Source: Ceratopteris richardii
Lineage: Eukaryota; Streptophyta; Polypodiopsida; Polypodiales; Pteridaceae
Assembly: GCA_020310875.1 (NCBI GenBank)
Contig: CM035444.1
Coordinates: 24,104,772-24,168,771, forward strand
Direction of reading: 5' to 3'
Length of the DNA: 64,000 bases
In this document: positions 22,499 to 34,332 of the stretch, piece after piece
Position numbering within the stretch: position 1 is the stretch's first letter
Layout of the letters: each line of letters opens with the position of its first letter
Made by a program: the position numbers and the translations under genes
The notes under the pieces: generated by a model
What the model was told of the DNA's origin: nothing
The model's database searches: none
Seen by the model: only the letters and a program-made list of their open reading frames with translations

Positions 22499-24822
22499 CT
22501 CGCTAAAAGCAATGATGTATTCCGTATGTTGGATATTGAGGACAAGTTGGATGGTACTAATTACCCATTATGGACATATATGATGTGTCATGTATTGGTA
22601 GCAAAAGGGTTGTGGAAAGGTATGGAGAAACATCATACCACATCTATGAATATATTTATTGAAGGTGATGCAAATGGTGTTGAAGATGATGATATTCACA
22701 TTTTTGTTCGTCTTCCAGTTCCTATTGCACGTAGTGTAGAGAAACTTTTTTGGGATGGAAGAGATGCTCACACACATGCATTGATAGCTTTGTCTATCAA
22801 ACGTGTTATCATCCCTCACATTCGCTCTTGCAAGATAACAAAGGATGCTTGGGATACACTCACAACCTTATACCAGGCAAGAAATGAGGCCTTTGTTGCT
22901 TACCTATGAAAAATGTTGGAGAGTAAGCATATGAATGAAGGACATTCCATGGATTTTTTTTTGACAAAGATCAAAGATTTGAAGGAGCAGTTGATTTCTA
23001 CTCATGAAGACTTTCAAGATAGTTCACTTATGTAGACTATTCTTAATGGTCTTCCACATTCATATCAGAGTTTTGCTTCTACTCTTTTATTGATGATGAA
23101 AGGAAATCCAAATGCCTTAACATTTGAGGAGTTCTTCTCTATTTTGTTGTAGGAAGATTGATCTAGGCAGAACAGGTCCATTATCCCTATAGCAAATTAA
23201 GCTTTCTTAGCTAGTCAGAAGGGTAAAGATAAATGGAGCTCATCTACTAGTAAGTAGAAATTTGCTAATGCTACACAATCGAAGAATGAAGACAAAGATG
23301 AGAACAAAACAAAAAAGCAGAGATAATTTTGAAAAAACTCTAAGGGAAATGATCATGTCATAAAGAGTTGTCCAAGAGTGGCTACAAAAGAGTCAAAGAA
23401 GAAAGAGGTCAAAATGGTTTTTGCAAAGGCCTCTACACCTAAAATAGAGTCTCTAACCTTGTGCGGAATAAAGAATGGGTGTTTACTACCCTTTAAAGAT
23501 ATGAATCACCTTCTCATGAGCAGTATATTTCTATAGTAGACTCAAATGTTTGGTACTTTGATAGTGGGGCAACCAAACATATTACCTTGGAGCACAGTTT
23601 CTTCAGTCCACTTGAGCATGCCCCTACAGAGAGCATTTTCACATGTGCTAAAAACTCCTCTTATCTTGTAATGGGAGTTGGTTAAGATCATTCTGAATAG
23701 TATTGATGGTAGCTCTTTTGCATTTTTAGATGATTTGTATGTGGGGCAAGAATCAAGAAAAATCTATTGTCACTTTCAACATTAGCCAAGACTGGCTTGG
23801 TTGTCAAATTTGTTGATGACAGATGTATAGTTCATGATCTCTCAAATGGCGATGTTACTATTGCTTCTAGCATTTTATGCCATGGGTTGTATAAGCGCAT
23901 AGGCTATGCCAAATATGTGAATGATTAAGCATGTGCAGTTCAAGATTCTCATGCTATCTCAAAAGCAAAGCTTTGGCATGCACACTTTGGTCATTTGAAT
24001 TATGCTAGTTTGCTACATCTACAAAAATTTGAAATGGTGTCCTTTATGCCCAAGCTTGAGGCACCTGGTAAAAATGTTTTTGAAGGCTATATTTTGGGCA
24101 AAATGCACTATTCTTCCTTCCCAAAAGATGGTTCAGTTCGAGCTACTCATAAATTGCACTTTATTCATAGTGATGTATGTGGTCCTATGTAGACACCTTC
24201 TTTTGGGAACTAACTACTTCGTGACTTTTATTGATGATTTCTCTAGGCATGCATGGGTGTATCCATTGAAGCAAATTTTGAAGTTTTTATGTGCTTCAAA
24301 TAGTTTTTGGTTATCACTGAAAATCTATCACCATGTACATTGGGAACCTTCTATTCTGATCAAAGGAGGGAATACATTTCTTCTGATTTTACTGCACTTC
24401 TATCTGAGTGTGGGATAACAGGGTCGTATACACCTCAACAAAATAGAGTTGCTGAAAGAAAGAATAGTTCTCTTATGGAGATGGCGAGGTGTATGGTCAA
24501 AAGTCAAGCTTTACCACATAGCTTCTTGCTAGGTTGTTATGTCTGCAGCATATGAACTTAAATGGTGTCCCAGCAAAGCACTCCAATCTATCACTCCACA
24601 TGAGGCTTCGCATCATCGCAAGCCATCTTTTCATCATTTGCGTGTCTTTGGTTGTCTGGCATGTGCAATAGTGCCTAAACAACAATGCAAGAAATTGAAT
24701 GATAAAGTAGTGAAATGTATGTTTGTTGGGTACAATTCTAAAAGCAAAGGCTATTGTTTGTATTGTCCATAGATTAAATGCATTTTGGTTAGTATTGATG
24801 TTTTTCTTATGGAAGATGCAAG
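22499..24822 (+). pseudogene. Copia-A gag-protease-integrase, copy 4 (disrupted)
   Basis: Aligned to the intact copy, the start codon position (22499-22501) is CTC instead of ATG. Gag runs VFRMLDIEDKLDGTNYPLW to a stop near 22909. The zinc-knuckle region (near 23330) is damaged. The protease reads WYFDSGATKHIT near 23555, so the active-site Asp is kept. The pre-integrase block is near 23970 and the integrase core, with VTFIDDFSRHAWVYPLK, is at 24220-24270. About a dozen stops, many of them TAG in place of Gln. Confidence 0.86.
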
Positions 24823-25720
24823 ATGTCTAAGATGCTCCTCTAGCTTCTCATCAAGTCTTTGTATGCTTTAGAAGGTTTGGATATTATCTTTTGATAGCTT
24901 CTCCCATGCTAATCTTTGACTAGTTGAGATCTCGATTGATGTAGCCCCCTTTTGATGTCTTCTTGCTTAGATTAGTCCTCTTTGTGCTTCCACAAATTGT
25001 CTTGATCCCTTCAAGTCTTCAATATGATGTCCACTGATGTCTCCAAACCTCCAAAATGCTCTGATACCACTGATGTGGGATAATTCTAACACACCAATGC
25101 AACAATGGAAGATGGTTGCCCTGCACTAGATCCACAAGCAGTGATATGTGCTCACTATTTTGAACTTTCCTCCAACTACATAAAAAAACTTAAAATGAAA
25201 CTTTGTAGAATAAAACAAGATGTTAATCACTATCTAAAAAGCTTAAAATCATTCCAAATGAATCTTTGCAACACTCTCTGCTTATGTGCAAAGATATAAC
25301 TTCACAAACTTAGCAATTTCTCACAACTCACTCAATGAACTTGAAACTTTGGCATACTTTGGTTCACTATATGAGAGACCAAATGAAGCTTTAAATCAAT
25401 GAGAATGAGTACAATGAGAGAACGAAAATTCTCTACAATCTAGTATAATCAGATTTGGAAAAGCCTAACTACACTTATAGGTAGAGAGGAGCAAAATCAT
25501 GAGAAAATGAGCTAAGCAAGCAAGGGGGCTTCTTGATGGAGTTTATGAATCCACTAAAATAATTAGAAAACTTGTGGAATCCTTATAATTCAAGAAACAA
25601 AGGTGGGATGGTGCTTATATAGAATTTTTATTTTTCCTACAATCTAGCTAACCAACCACCAATCCATGTAGGTGTAGTTTTTGGTGGGTGTTTGATGCGG
25701 AATTTGATTGAGTTTGGTGG
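24823..25720 (-). repeat. 5' LTR, primer binding site and leader of another LTR retrotransposon
   Basis: 25058-25069 reverse-complements to the primer site TGGTATCAGAGC. One base away, at 25071, TGATGTGGGATAATTC opens an LTR running right (minus-strand element). A TATATAAG box on the minus strand near 25617-25624 is a plausible LTR promoter. 24823-25057 would be its leader, cut by Copia-A copy 4. The right limit is uncertain because the partner LTR is absent. Confidence 0.6.
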
Positions 25721-25729
25721 ATCTCCTAA

Positions 25730-26040
25730 CTAAATTCCATGACTTTGGGTCCTCCTTTTTATTGGTCCACTTGCAAAACTCGTAGATGAGTCCTTTTGCA
25801 TGATTGAGACTCGATTTTCAACATATCTTAGGTGGATTTGTCCACTTTTGTTGCATATAAGAGCATTCACGTCTTCTCTCATTGATGTGGGCATTATGGT
25901 AACCCTTTTGCCTCTCTTGATACAACATATATCCTTCTTAAAACTCTCAATCTCATCTCCTACAATTATTCCAATGCATCTAGTTTTGATAACATGTTGT
26001 GATAAGTCCACTTGTATCCTTTGGCTAGCCTAAGCATGAG
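25730..26040 (-). pseudogene. Open minus-strand reading frame, family unknown
   Basis: 93 codons open on the minus strand (26011-25730): DLSQHVIKTRCIGIIVGDEI, then KKDICCIKRGKRVTIMPTSM. The opposite strand is open too (25800-26033), so this may be chance. It lies next to gypsy integrase scraps. No domain recognised. Confidence 0.25.
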
Positions 26041-26099
26041 AATTAAAAAGCCTACAGGGAAGATGGAATTTGTACCATCTACCATTGGTCTTCTTAACA

Positions 26100-26540
26100 T
26101 AGTAAATGAATTTGTTAATCATCTCCTCTTAACCATTGGCCTATGATCCATAGGAGTTGATTCCTCCTCTTAGTCAACGTCATACAGAGATCAACATAGT
26201 AAAATTGACATTATTCGTTTTCTCCTCTTAACCATTGGCTTGTGGGTGACAAGCGTTGATTTCTTATATACTACTAGAAATTTAGCTAGTGGTTTTCTAA
26301 TTATCGTATTAATAAATGTGTGTTCAAATCAATTACAATCTCTATCAACAAACCAAAGAGTAAAGATGTTATCAAAAAAGAACTTGGTAGTTATTTGAGC
26401 ATCACATTTGGTCATGGCCTTCATTTCTATCCACTTTGTCAAATAATTTATAGCTATAATGATATATCTTCCATGTGTTCATTTGGCCAATGATTGATAG
26501 GTCTTGTGAAGTCTATGCCCAATTTTCCAAAAGCTATTCC
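26100..26540 (-). pseudogene. Ty3/gypsy integrase scrap
   Basis: The minus strand reads RYIIIAINYLTKWIEMKAMT near 26495-26435, matching the (I/V)A(T/I)DY(F/L)TKW(V/I)E core of gypsy integrases, then KFFFDNIF. The PYHPQANGQ-type motif appears near 26240 (HPQANG). A diverged duplicate of the same segment lies near 26150, in a direct repeat of about 98 bp. Decayed. Confidence 0.7.
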
Positions 26541-28263
26541 CCCATAGGCATCAAGGGCATTGGATCTTGTTTGCATGTGATATTTTGTTCATTCAAATGT
26601 ATCATATCATTTAACATATGTCTCTACACCCATGTTGAGGGTTGACCATCATAGTTTAATAAATAAAATCATCTTGGATTTCCTTTTTTTTGAGACGTCA
26701 CCACTAGCCACTCCCATGTGTTCCATTTCTAGTGTAGATATATATTTGATTTCATGTATGAATATTCTTTAAAAGTTATTTATCCCCTTTTTATAAATTT
26801 GTTCCCCAATTATTGTATAATCTCTACTCCTCTTCTAAATCTCCTCTTCTTGCATAGGTTGTGCCTTTGGGAAACTAGCCATGCTTTAGATAATTAAGTA
26901 ATTAAATATTGTAGTTGGTCGAGACTACATAATAATATAATGTGGCATGTTTAGTTGGTGTGTTGAGTCGACAAGCCTAGTAACAAATACCCCTCTCTAT
27001 ATCTAGCCAAAAAACTCTAGGTCTTTGTAAAATTATGAATTTTTGTATCTTGAGATTTCTTTTCCTTGAAATTCCAAGATTCAATTGCTACATCAAACTT
27101 ATGTGTTCCTCATCATCCGCATAGTAGGAAAAGATTTGTTCATCATCTCTCCTATATATGCTCCCTATTAGTAGTAGCCTCTAGTTTTATTTATTTGTGA
27201 CTCAAAAATTGAGATCCACTTGTGTTTTGGTATAGTTAGTGTCATATTGTTTTCTATACCAAAGTAGGAAAAAATTATTGATTGAATAGATAAGTGTTTA
27301 GGACAACATCATGGACTCCTCTTGGGGGATTTTTAGTGATCAATGTAGTAAGATGGTTGACTCTAATGTGCAAGTTTCTCCTTTTCACCACTACTTTAAA
27401 ACCGAACTTCATAAGGACTTGGAACCATCACACAAGTCATCGATTCACAAAAAAGCTAAAATTGTTCACAATTAATGTGTGAAATTCTTTTCTTCTCTAC
27501 ATTTTTGAGTTCACAACTATCTTGATCAATTGGTAGACTAAGGTTCTCAACTTCTACCAATTATGCCAACATGCAATATATTGCATCATTAGACGCATCC
27601 ACATGCACATAAAACATATTGTTCCAATAAAGAGTTTTGCTTTTGGGGGTCAAAATAGGATATCTAAAAATATCACATTTTAAAGCTCATTTTAAGAATC
27701 TTATTTCTATTTTTAGATATGGTTTTTTGGATTTGACCTTTGATTGAGAATGGGAAGTCAAGGGAGCTCCAAAGATCTTTTAACAATACAAGGGGGGGGG
27801 GGGGGGGGGGATGACCATCAAAAGAACTAGACATACTTGAAGAAAAAGGACTCCAAAAGGAAGATATCACCCCTAGGGGTAGGGGAGTTTTTAATTCTCC
27901 ACTCTACAAGTAGCATTGTAAGATACCTAGTATATTTATTATCAACCCTATCATACCCAAGCACATAAATTTCATTCTTTTAAAGGTGTATACAAACTTG
28001 TGGTATATTTTTCTTGCATGTGTATAGGTATCTAGATTGATTCAGGATAAGAAGAGACTTCAAAAAGCCAAGTAAGTATTACAACATACAGGTACAACTC
28101 TATCTGCTCATTTGCAATCCAGATAGGATAGAATCAGTACACTATATAGTTTGGTTGTTTGCTGAATTGAGAGTCCATGTGTATGTTTCTTAGATCATGA
28201 AGATTAATAAGAAGCAATAGATCAGCATGTAGTAACATCTCTATTGTAGAGAGTGCCATAGGC
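26541..28263. other. No identifiable gene
   Basis: Degraded AT-rich sequence, with short ORFs at 27294-27482 (plus) and 27673-27870 (minus) of no recognised family. It contains the G19 run at 27792-27810. It may include more of the gypsy element seen at 26100-26540. Confidence 0.4.
27792..27810 (+). repeat. Poly(G) run of 19
   Basis: An uninterrupted run of 19 G. It can form a G-quadruplex in principle, and its length is prone to sequencing error. Confidence 0.9.
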
Positions 28264-28569
28264 TTGAATAGAAGCAAAAATTATTACATCACAAGTGATT
28301 CAGAAAGTGATATTGAAATAATGGCCTCATGGAGTTCCAAAGATATGCAAAATTATGATTTCAACACGCAAGTAGATTCGATGTCAAAGCTTGAGGGTGA
28401 ATTCCAAATCCAAATCACATCCATGCACACTAATACATTAGGGTTTTCCATCTATCAAGATGATTGTGGAAAGTCTATTGTTGGATTATGTGAGATCAAA
28501 TCGCGTACTCTCCCTAATATCGTAGTAGTAAGACCTAAAGGAGAACTAGTGGTAGACAAGAGATGGTAG
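28264..28569 (+). CDS. Hypothetical protein, about 101 codons
   Basis: A plus-strand frame open from 28264, with the first ATG at 28321, to TAG at 28567. The sequence is acidic at the start (SDSESDIEIMASWSSKDMQN) and ends with VVVRPKGELVVDKRW. There is no recognised domain, signal peptide or neighbouring gene. It could be part of a decayed retroelement polyprotein or a chance ORF. Confidence 0.2.
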   Translation: MNRSKNYYITSDSESDIEIMASWSSKDMQNYDFNTQVDSMSKLEGEFQIQITSMHTNTLGFSIYQDDCGKSIVGLCEIKSRTLPNIVVVRPKGELVVDKRW

Positions 28570-28979
28570 AAACATTAAACGTGAGTAGTATTCCCACAAA
28601 CATTCCTTATTGGGCACCATGGATAAATCAAATAATAGGCATTCATTGCTTTGAAACCCAATAGCTTCGATATGTACTAACCTCTGATGCTCAAATGCAG
28701 TGAGGCAGACTTCTAACATGAGGATCTTGTGTGTCATTCAGAGTGCGAAGTCTAGTATGTGCTCCATTTTGTATGTGTGCTTGATTACCTTGAGCATGTA
28801 TCTATGAGTGAATTTGTTCTTTGGAGGTGTTGGGAGTGGAGGATAGTTCAACCACTACTTCTTGATTCTTCAATCATGTTGTTGCCTCAAGAAATTGTAT
28901 ATTGTTATGTGCCATGGAATTGGACATTAACCCTCATGCTTATGTAAGAAAGGTGGCAATAAAGAGAAGTTTTCAAAAA

Positions 28980-30600
28980 AATTAGGATTATTTTCCAAGA
29001 ATGCCTTCTTCAAAGAGGCTTCATACATGATCTTTCAATTTTCCAAGCTCTTCTTTTTCATAGAGCAGGTTTTCATCTGATACCTTGCCAACTCTATGTA
29101 AGAGGTACAATGCTAAAAACATTCTTTGGTGGTACTTCCATATATGCTAGACTTTGAGTGTTCAAGAACCGCTCTAGCATATACTACTGGTCTTTTTGAC
29201 TCTTCCCTACCTCGTTTGTTTTCATCTACAATTGTATCTTCAATAAGGCTTCTCTAGCAGAGAGAGTACTTGTTTGTGATCTTAGCTTGACAATGTCTTC
29301 CTATGTGTCTACCAATTGTGCTCGACCTTAGCCTTCTCAAAATCCGTCTAATGCTCCTTTACAAGAGTCATTATCATCTGCATCTTAATGTCTGATGAAG
29401 AAGATGGAGAGTTGGTGGTGTGGAATAATCTCGATTTTGTATCTGCACATGGTGAGGGTATTGGGATGGGTATTGATCGTGATGGTATACCAAAAATGTT
29501 GAATTTCATTGCAATGGATGATGTGTTGAGTGTTGGATTGGTAGAAAGTGGTGGTATGCAAATAGTTTTTCGGAGGGATAGGCCTCATCTTGGTAGCAAT
29601 AGCCTTGTAATGCATGGTTGTATGCTCTAGTACTGCCTCATGGATTTGAGTTGCAAAAGTTGTAGCCATTTCCTCTTTCCATCTTGGACTAAGTGAATCT
29701 CACAATTCTATCAATTGAACAAATTGTTCTTCAGAGGTTTTTTTTCTTCTCTTTCACGTGGATTATTCATTATAAGAGGCTTAAAGGTCTCTAGGATCAC
29801 CTCTTTTTTAGTGGTTTTCTTCCTTCTTCTTGTAAGTGTAGGGGCCCTTGTGTTGGATATAGAGGTCTACGCAATATGATTCAAGAGGACTTCTCTGGCT
29901 ATGGTAGTTAGGAGGTCACCCTTGCTCTTGAGACGTTGGTAAATGATTTGGGTCAGCATGACTCTTCTGCCAAAGAACTTATGTGTCTTAAATGAACTTG
30001 GTCCTTTGATGTGTAGTCCTCACCATGCTCAAAAGCATGTATGAAATCATTGGCAATGCTTTTTTCTAACATGGTATAGCAACTTGCCTGATTCATACCA
30101 AGATGAGCATGAAATAATCTGATGGCCAACTCTATATCCTCACATTGCATCTCATTAAAGGTCTCAAAGGTAGTAGGCTTGGGAGTTGTAATGGTGGTTT
30201 ATCATCTAGTACTAGAAACTTCAAAGTGCCACCAATAGCATTCATACTAACTTTGATCACATATCTTTTCCGTGACAAGATTGTGACAGTGGCTAGTCCT
30301 AGCAACTTCTCTTTGAATTCAAATGTGGAGAGGAATTCTATGCATCTCTCTACATACACATGAACCAATGGAAAGCTCAAGAACTCCTAAATATTTATAT
30401 CATTCTAGGCTACTATTACCATCGAATGTGCATGAATATAATGAATTTTGCAGTGAGGTATACTACTTTGACATGATCTTGGGGCATTCCATGGTGGTAT
30501 GTGTAAATGTGCTCGACATCCTTGTGCAATGCTACTTTCTACGGATTCCTCAACCAATAAGCAAGAATGTTTGTGACATTGTTTGCTAGTATACTAACTC
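28980..30600 (-). pseudogene. Decayed long minus-strand reading frame, family unknown
   Basis: 30380-30132 and 30150-29953 are adjacent ORFs. The first reads FPLVHVYVERCIEFLSTFEF and RKRYVIKVSMNAIGGTLKFL; the second reads DIELAIRLFHAHLGMNQASC. Further left the minus frames continue as Lys/Glu/Gln-rich protein (TLVKEH.TDFEKAKVEHNW near 29380-29320) with repeated TAG and TAA stops. This looks like an old retroelement or host-gene remnant. The plus ORF at 29388-29630 is probably its shadow. Confidence 0.35.
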
Positions 30601-30763
30601 ATTATGCATACATTATCGGTTATTTCCCTATCCTTCGTGATGGTGAAGCATCCATACTTGCAATATGCTTGTAACAATAATGTTAGCACAACTCTTTCCA
30701 TATCATGTTAGTTGGTAAGTGAAGTCACAATTGTTAGTGAAAATGCAAAATATATACATTGGT

Positions 30764-30818
30764 GTGTGTGTGTGTGTCTATGTGTGTGTGTGTGTGTTTG
30801 TGTGTGTATGTGTATAAG
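30764..30818. repeat. (TG)n microsatellite
   Basis: GTGTGTGTGTGTGTGT blocks interrupted by CTA, TTT and TA. Confidence 0.95.
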
Positions 30819-30984
30819 CCTCTAGCATCTAAGATTGACAATTGTGCTTATGCCAAGTAAAGGAATGCATGAAGGATCTTGTGAGGCAAAAGACAAAGTT
30901 TATCCAATATGAACAGGGGTTTTTTGACAAAGAAGCTTGCCTAAGAGGCTAAGTCACTTAAAAAAGATGATAATGTGAGCTATT

Positions 30985-31273
30985 TGAAGTATTTCTATGG
31001 TGATGCACGATGGTAGACTCTCCTTCTCAAGATCTCGGCAACTATACCCTTGCTATAGAAACCCAAACTCCAATATTGCACTCAGTATTGTGCATAGGGG
31101 GTGCAGAATACATAGAAAACACATAGCACAAAGACCACAAAGACAAATTTCTTAGGTCCTACAAATATAGTCAAAATTAGAGATTTTGGCTGATCAGGCC
31201 ACTATATGTTTTATTAAAGAACATATACAAATTAGTGGCCATTTGGCCTTTCACATGGAGACAAATGATAACA
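30985..31273 (-). repeat. Copia-C 3' LTR
   Basis: 289 bp, TGAAGTATTTCTATGG...GATAACA. It matches the 5' LTR at both ends but keeps about 160 bp that the 5' LTR has lost. On its right, reverse-complemented, lies the polypurine-like TTTAGTGGGAGATTG. Confidence 0.9.
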
Positions 31274-31779
31274 ATCTCCCACTAAAGGCCAATATGGCCA
31301 AAGTGACTATAAGAGAAAAATAAAGAATGATAAAGAATATCTTAGTGTAACTATACAAACTATACCTCCCACCTGATGGGCATGTTAGACAGTATACAAG
31401 TAATTGTGTAAGATCATGAATCAAGTAACCCCCATCAAGTGACAACAGTGTTGAAGGTTATCCTGTGGTAGAGCTTTAGTCAAAGCATCTACATCATTAT
31501 CTCGAGTATAAACCCTCTCAAGAATAATGCACTCAGTGGCTAACCAATACAATGGCACTCTGACTATCACTGAGCAAACAAGGTACATGTTGAGGTAAAC
31601 ACATATCACAAGCAAGATTAGAAAGACACAATGCTTCATTACATGCCTCACTTGCTACAACATGCTCTACTTCTATGGTGGAAATACTTGTAGATTCTTG
31701 AAGATGAGATCTCCAAGACTCGATAGCACCTCTAGCAAAATGAAAAAAGTACCCTAATGTAGACTTACAATTGTCTACA
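31274..31779 (-). pseudogene. Copia-C RNase H, C-terminal part
   Basis: The minus strand from 31766 leftward reads KSTLGYFFHFARGAIESW (R.STSGY.F.L..G.ISW in copia RNase H), then STIEVEHVVASEACNEALCL (the EAEY..A....EA..L block). CLLSDSQSAIVL follows, and it ends DVDALTKALPQDN. Stops near 31545 and 31520. The first part of the domain is found on the other side of the inserted transposon, ending at 47977. Confidence 0.88.
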
Positions 31780-31800
31780 CATTAGGGCAAAAAACGGCCG
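31780..31800 (+). repeat. Left terminal inverted repeat of the DNA transposon
   Basis: CATTAGGGC followed by AAAAAACGGCCG. It differs from the right end at positions 10 and 18 only. The TSD ACA is at 31777-31779. Confidence 0.85.
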
Positions 31801-32156
31801 AAAAGGGGTTGTTTGCTAATGAGAGATTAAGGAAATTGACAAATAGAGTCTTTCCACGTGTACAAGAATATAAGATTGCTATCTCTTTTAACCATATGAA
31901 GAATTTCTTTTTTTAATACAATTTTCTCTAAAAGCGCCGCTAAAGTGATGAAGAGTCTCGTATTCAGTGTACAATTTTTTGGTCTGATGCAAAAAAAGAT
32001 ACTTTGGCACACTACACAAAGCATATTCTCGAATTTCCAAGAAGGAATTGATTTTTGAAGATACGAAATATTTTTGGATTCACAAAATTTCATGATCATT
32101 CAGCGACAGGGTTTACATCAAATCAAAAGTTTCCACGTCTACAAAGCCTTTTTCTC

Positions 32157-32164
32157 TATAAATA
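32157..32164 (+). promoter_or_regulatory. TATA box of the first transposon gene
   Basis: TATAAATA, 61 bp upstream of the ATG at 32225, with a pyrimidine-rich leader between. The position is typical of a plant core promoter. Confidence 0.7.
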
Positions 32165-32224
32165 CTGCCAAAAGTTGTGAACGTCGGTTTCTCGCTTTGA
32201 ACATTCTTCTTCTTCTAAGTTCAA

Positions 32225-33464
32225 ATGGCTTCTTCTTCTCGTCGTCCTTCCAATCGTGTAACCTCATGTGAGGTTTACAACAGAAGAGAGGATTCTTTGT
32301 GGAAACCTCTTTCTGTGAAAGTAAATGAATGGGTAGCTATGCTTCCTAGCTACAGAGGTGCCCATAAAGTCAAGCGTGCCAAAAGAGACAACACAAGAAA
32401 CCATTGGAAGGGACGTATTCTCAGTTTCAAGTTGAAGAGATGCGGTTGGTTTGCACGAGTACATGTGTACACCGCTAAGGATCTTGTTCTAGAAAACCAT
32501 CTGCAATTCCCTTCGTACTATAAGTGAAGTTTGATAATGCTCTTCTATCATTCTAGTTGTTTTTGTATAATAAAACATATGTTTTTGTATTGCAGATATC
32601 TTTCCTTCCAATATTGTGGAATGGCAACATGTTGAATGTTTAACAGGAACATTCAGAGTTCTTCATGAGGAATATGCAAAACTCATGTATGTAGACAAAT
32701 CTGTTCAATTTTTCAATAGCATAGAGTTATTTGTCCATTATGCAGATTATCAAGTGCCATCAGGGAGGAGTTCTTACGGAAATCTTGTACATGTACCTGG
32801 TCCTTTCATCTCTTCATTATATTGGGATGCTCCTGATCATTCAATAGTTTCAAGTTTTCTATGCAAAATTAAATTTGACATCCAAAAGGCAATGTTAGCA
32901 GGCCAAATTTCGAGAAGGATAAAGATTCAATGGTTTTTGCCTATTCATGTCTTTGTATCATGCTTTAAAAACATGTTATTACAAAAAACAAAAACAATGT
33001 GGTTGAATAGGAGAGTCTCTATTTCAGAGATTGATGATGTTTTAGGTAGGGAATGGGATAGCAAAGAAGCTCAAAAGCTAGGTGACATTATTTTATGTAA
33101 AGTTAGTCCCAATTCTCTTTCAATCTCATACCAGATATGTCGACAATCTCTGGTTCTAGGATATGACTATAGAAGGTGGAAAAAAAAGCTTGGACTTTGG
33201 ATAGCCTTGGACTCAGAGGAGAGCTGTCTAGAATTTGAGTTAGAAGTATTGATTCATCCAGATTTTCAATCAAGGAAAATAATTGTCACTGCAAATTGGA
33301 ATCTCAGAAATGTAAGAGAGCTCCTAGAATACCTTGATGAGGTATCATCACAGTGTAGATTCTCAATTGATGATGCAATAGTTAACATTAGATCAGAGAA
33401 ATCATTATCTTGCATGAGTTGCCTGCCACCAAGGGTGATTAAATTCCAACCCTTAAGATTGTAA
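32225..33464 (+). CDS. Transposon gene 1, unknown protein (two exons)
   Basis: Exon 1 runs from ATG 32225 to about 32523 (donor at AA|GTGAAG). It is basic and Ser/Arg-rich at the start (MASSSRRPSNRV), then reads NHWKGRILSFKLKRCGWFAR and VHVYTAKDLVLENH, suggestive of a small beta-barrel (chromo/Tudor-like), which is only an impression. Exon 2 ends at 33464. An acceptor at 32656 keeps the phase. An alternative acceptor at 32595 would add a coding-looking FPSNIVEWQHVECL but shifts frame, so an indel may be present. Exon 2 (about 270 residues) includes FLPIHVFVSCFKNML, RRWKKKLGLWIALDSEESCL and VTANWNLRNVRELLEYLDEV. No family recognised. It has its own TATA box and sits just inside the left TIR. 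Confidence 0.6.
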
Positions 33465-34068
33465 CAAGTTAACCATGACATTCTTACATAATGTATCTTC
33501 CTCTAATAGAAGCTTCTATTGATACTTCCATTGAATTTTCTTTGCAGGATGGTGACAAACAATGTGTGGTAAATTATGAATTTTAAATGTCTATATTCAT
33601 ATTTGCATTTTGTAATTTACTTTCAAGATTTTGATGAGGTTCTTATTGTACAATGATAAGAATATAAACAAAGACATTCTTAGATATTTTTTAGGTTAAT
33701 ACGATCAATGCAAGCGATAGGGGCAATCCAAAATTCTCTAATTCCCCATATTGATTGCATTAGTTGTGTCCTCTTAATTCTTTATATTCTTCTGTATCTT
33801 CTCCAATTTAAACTTTCCAACAGTAATGAAGTAAGAAACCCACAATGCAATCATATTTGTGACACGAACAAATTTAATTGGACCATGCAATGAACTTTTG
33901 TTTAACTATCAAGAGTTTCAATACAACTGTATATTTCTCAAGGCATATAAATATTGTTACAATGACCATCTTCTAGATGAAGATTGGCATAAGTACATAC
34001 AATTTGTACATTATCTTCCAACCTATGTTGTTTTTACAATAGATTTCAATCTAAGACTCAAAAATGAT
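33465..34068. other. Intergenic, between convergent transposon genes
   Basis: AT-rich sequence between the 3' ends of gene 1 (plus) and the histone-Ulp1 gene (minus). The ORFs at 33708-33893 and 33859-34167 are low-quality. It probably holds both polyadenylation regions. Confidence 0.5.
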
Positions 34069-34332
34069 TCAACCCTTTCTATCATTTTTGGAGCCCTGTT
34101 TTCTATGTTGCTTCTGTCCCTTTCTGGAGCTTTCAGCTTGACTCTTTTTCTTGGTCCCATGCTTTAATGGTGAGTGAAGAGGAAGCCCTTTCTTTTTATC
34201 TTCAGACTTTTTTTTATCAGGTGGAGGGGGTGGAGGTGAGTCTGGATGATAGGGGCAGATTGCATGTTTCATGATGCCATTTATTGCTCTCTCTCTTTGA
34301 TCAAGATGATCCATGCATCTGGGTATTCTCAT
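34069..34332 (-). CDS. Pro/Lys-rich tail ORF overlapping the histone-Ulp1 stop
   Basis: 87 codons begin at an ATG at 34332-34330 that overlaps the stop of the histone-Ulp1 gene (TTATGA), in another frame. It reads CMDHLDQRERAINGIMKH, then a run of six Pro, then DKKKSEDKKKG and several Lys/Arg clusters to a TGA at 34069. It looks like a disordered, nuclear-localised tail. It may have been the C-terminus of the histone-Ulp1 protein, separated by a one-base indel, or a second coding unit. Confidence 0.45.
   Translation of the reverse strand: MRIPRCMDHLDQRERAINGIMKHAICPYHPDSPPPPPPDKKKSEDKKKGLPLHSPLKHGTKKKSQAESSRKGQKQHRKQGSKNDRKG

Larger units (their letters stand above)
21932..24822 (+). mobile_element. 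Copia-A retrotransposon, copy 4 (5' half only)
   Basis: A 5' LTR (21932-22153), a leader, and gag-protease-integrase in plus orientation. It ends at 24822 just after the LVS.DVFL.ED block, without reverse transcriptase, RNase H or 3' LTR. It lies inside the gag remnant of a sister family on the left and is joined on the right to the leader of another element. Confidence 0.85.

Noticed and set aside
31741..31790. The inverted CCCTAATGTAGAC / GTCTACACATTAGGG pair as a separate small palindromic element
   Set aside because: The left part is copia RNase H coding sequence (KSTLGY), and the right part is the junction with the transposon end, so the symmetry is coincidental.
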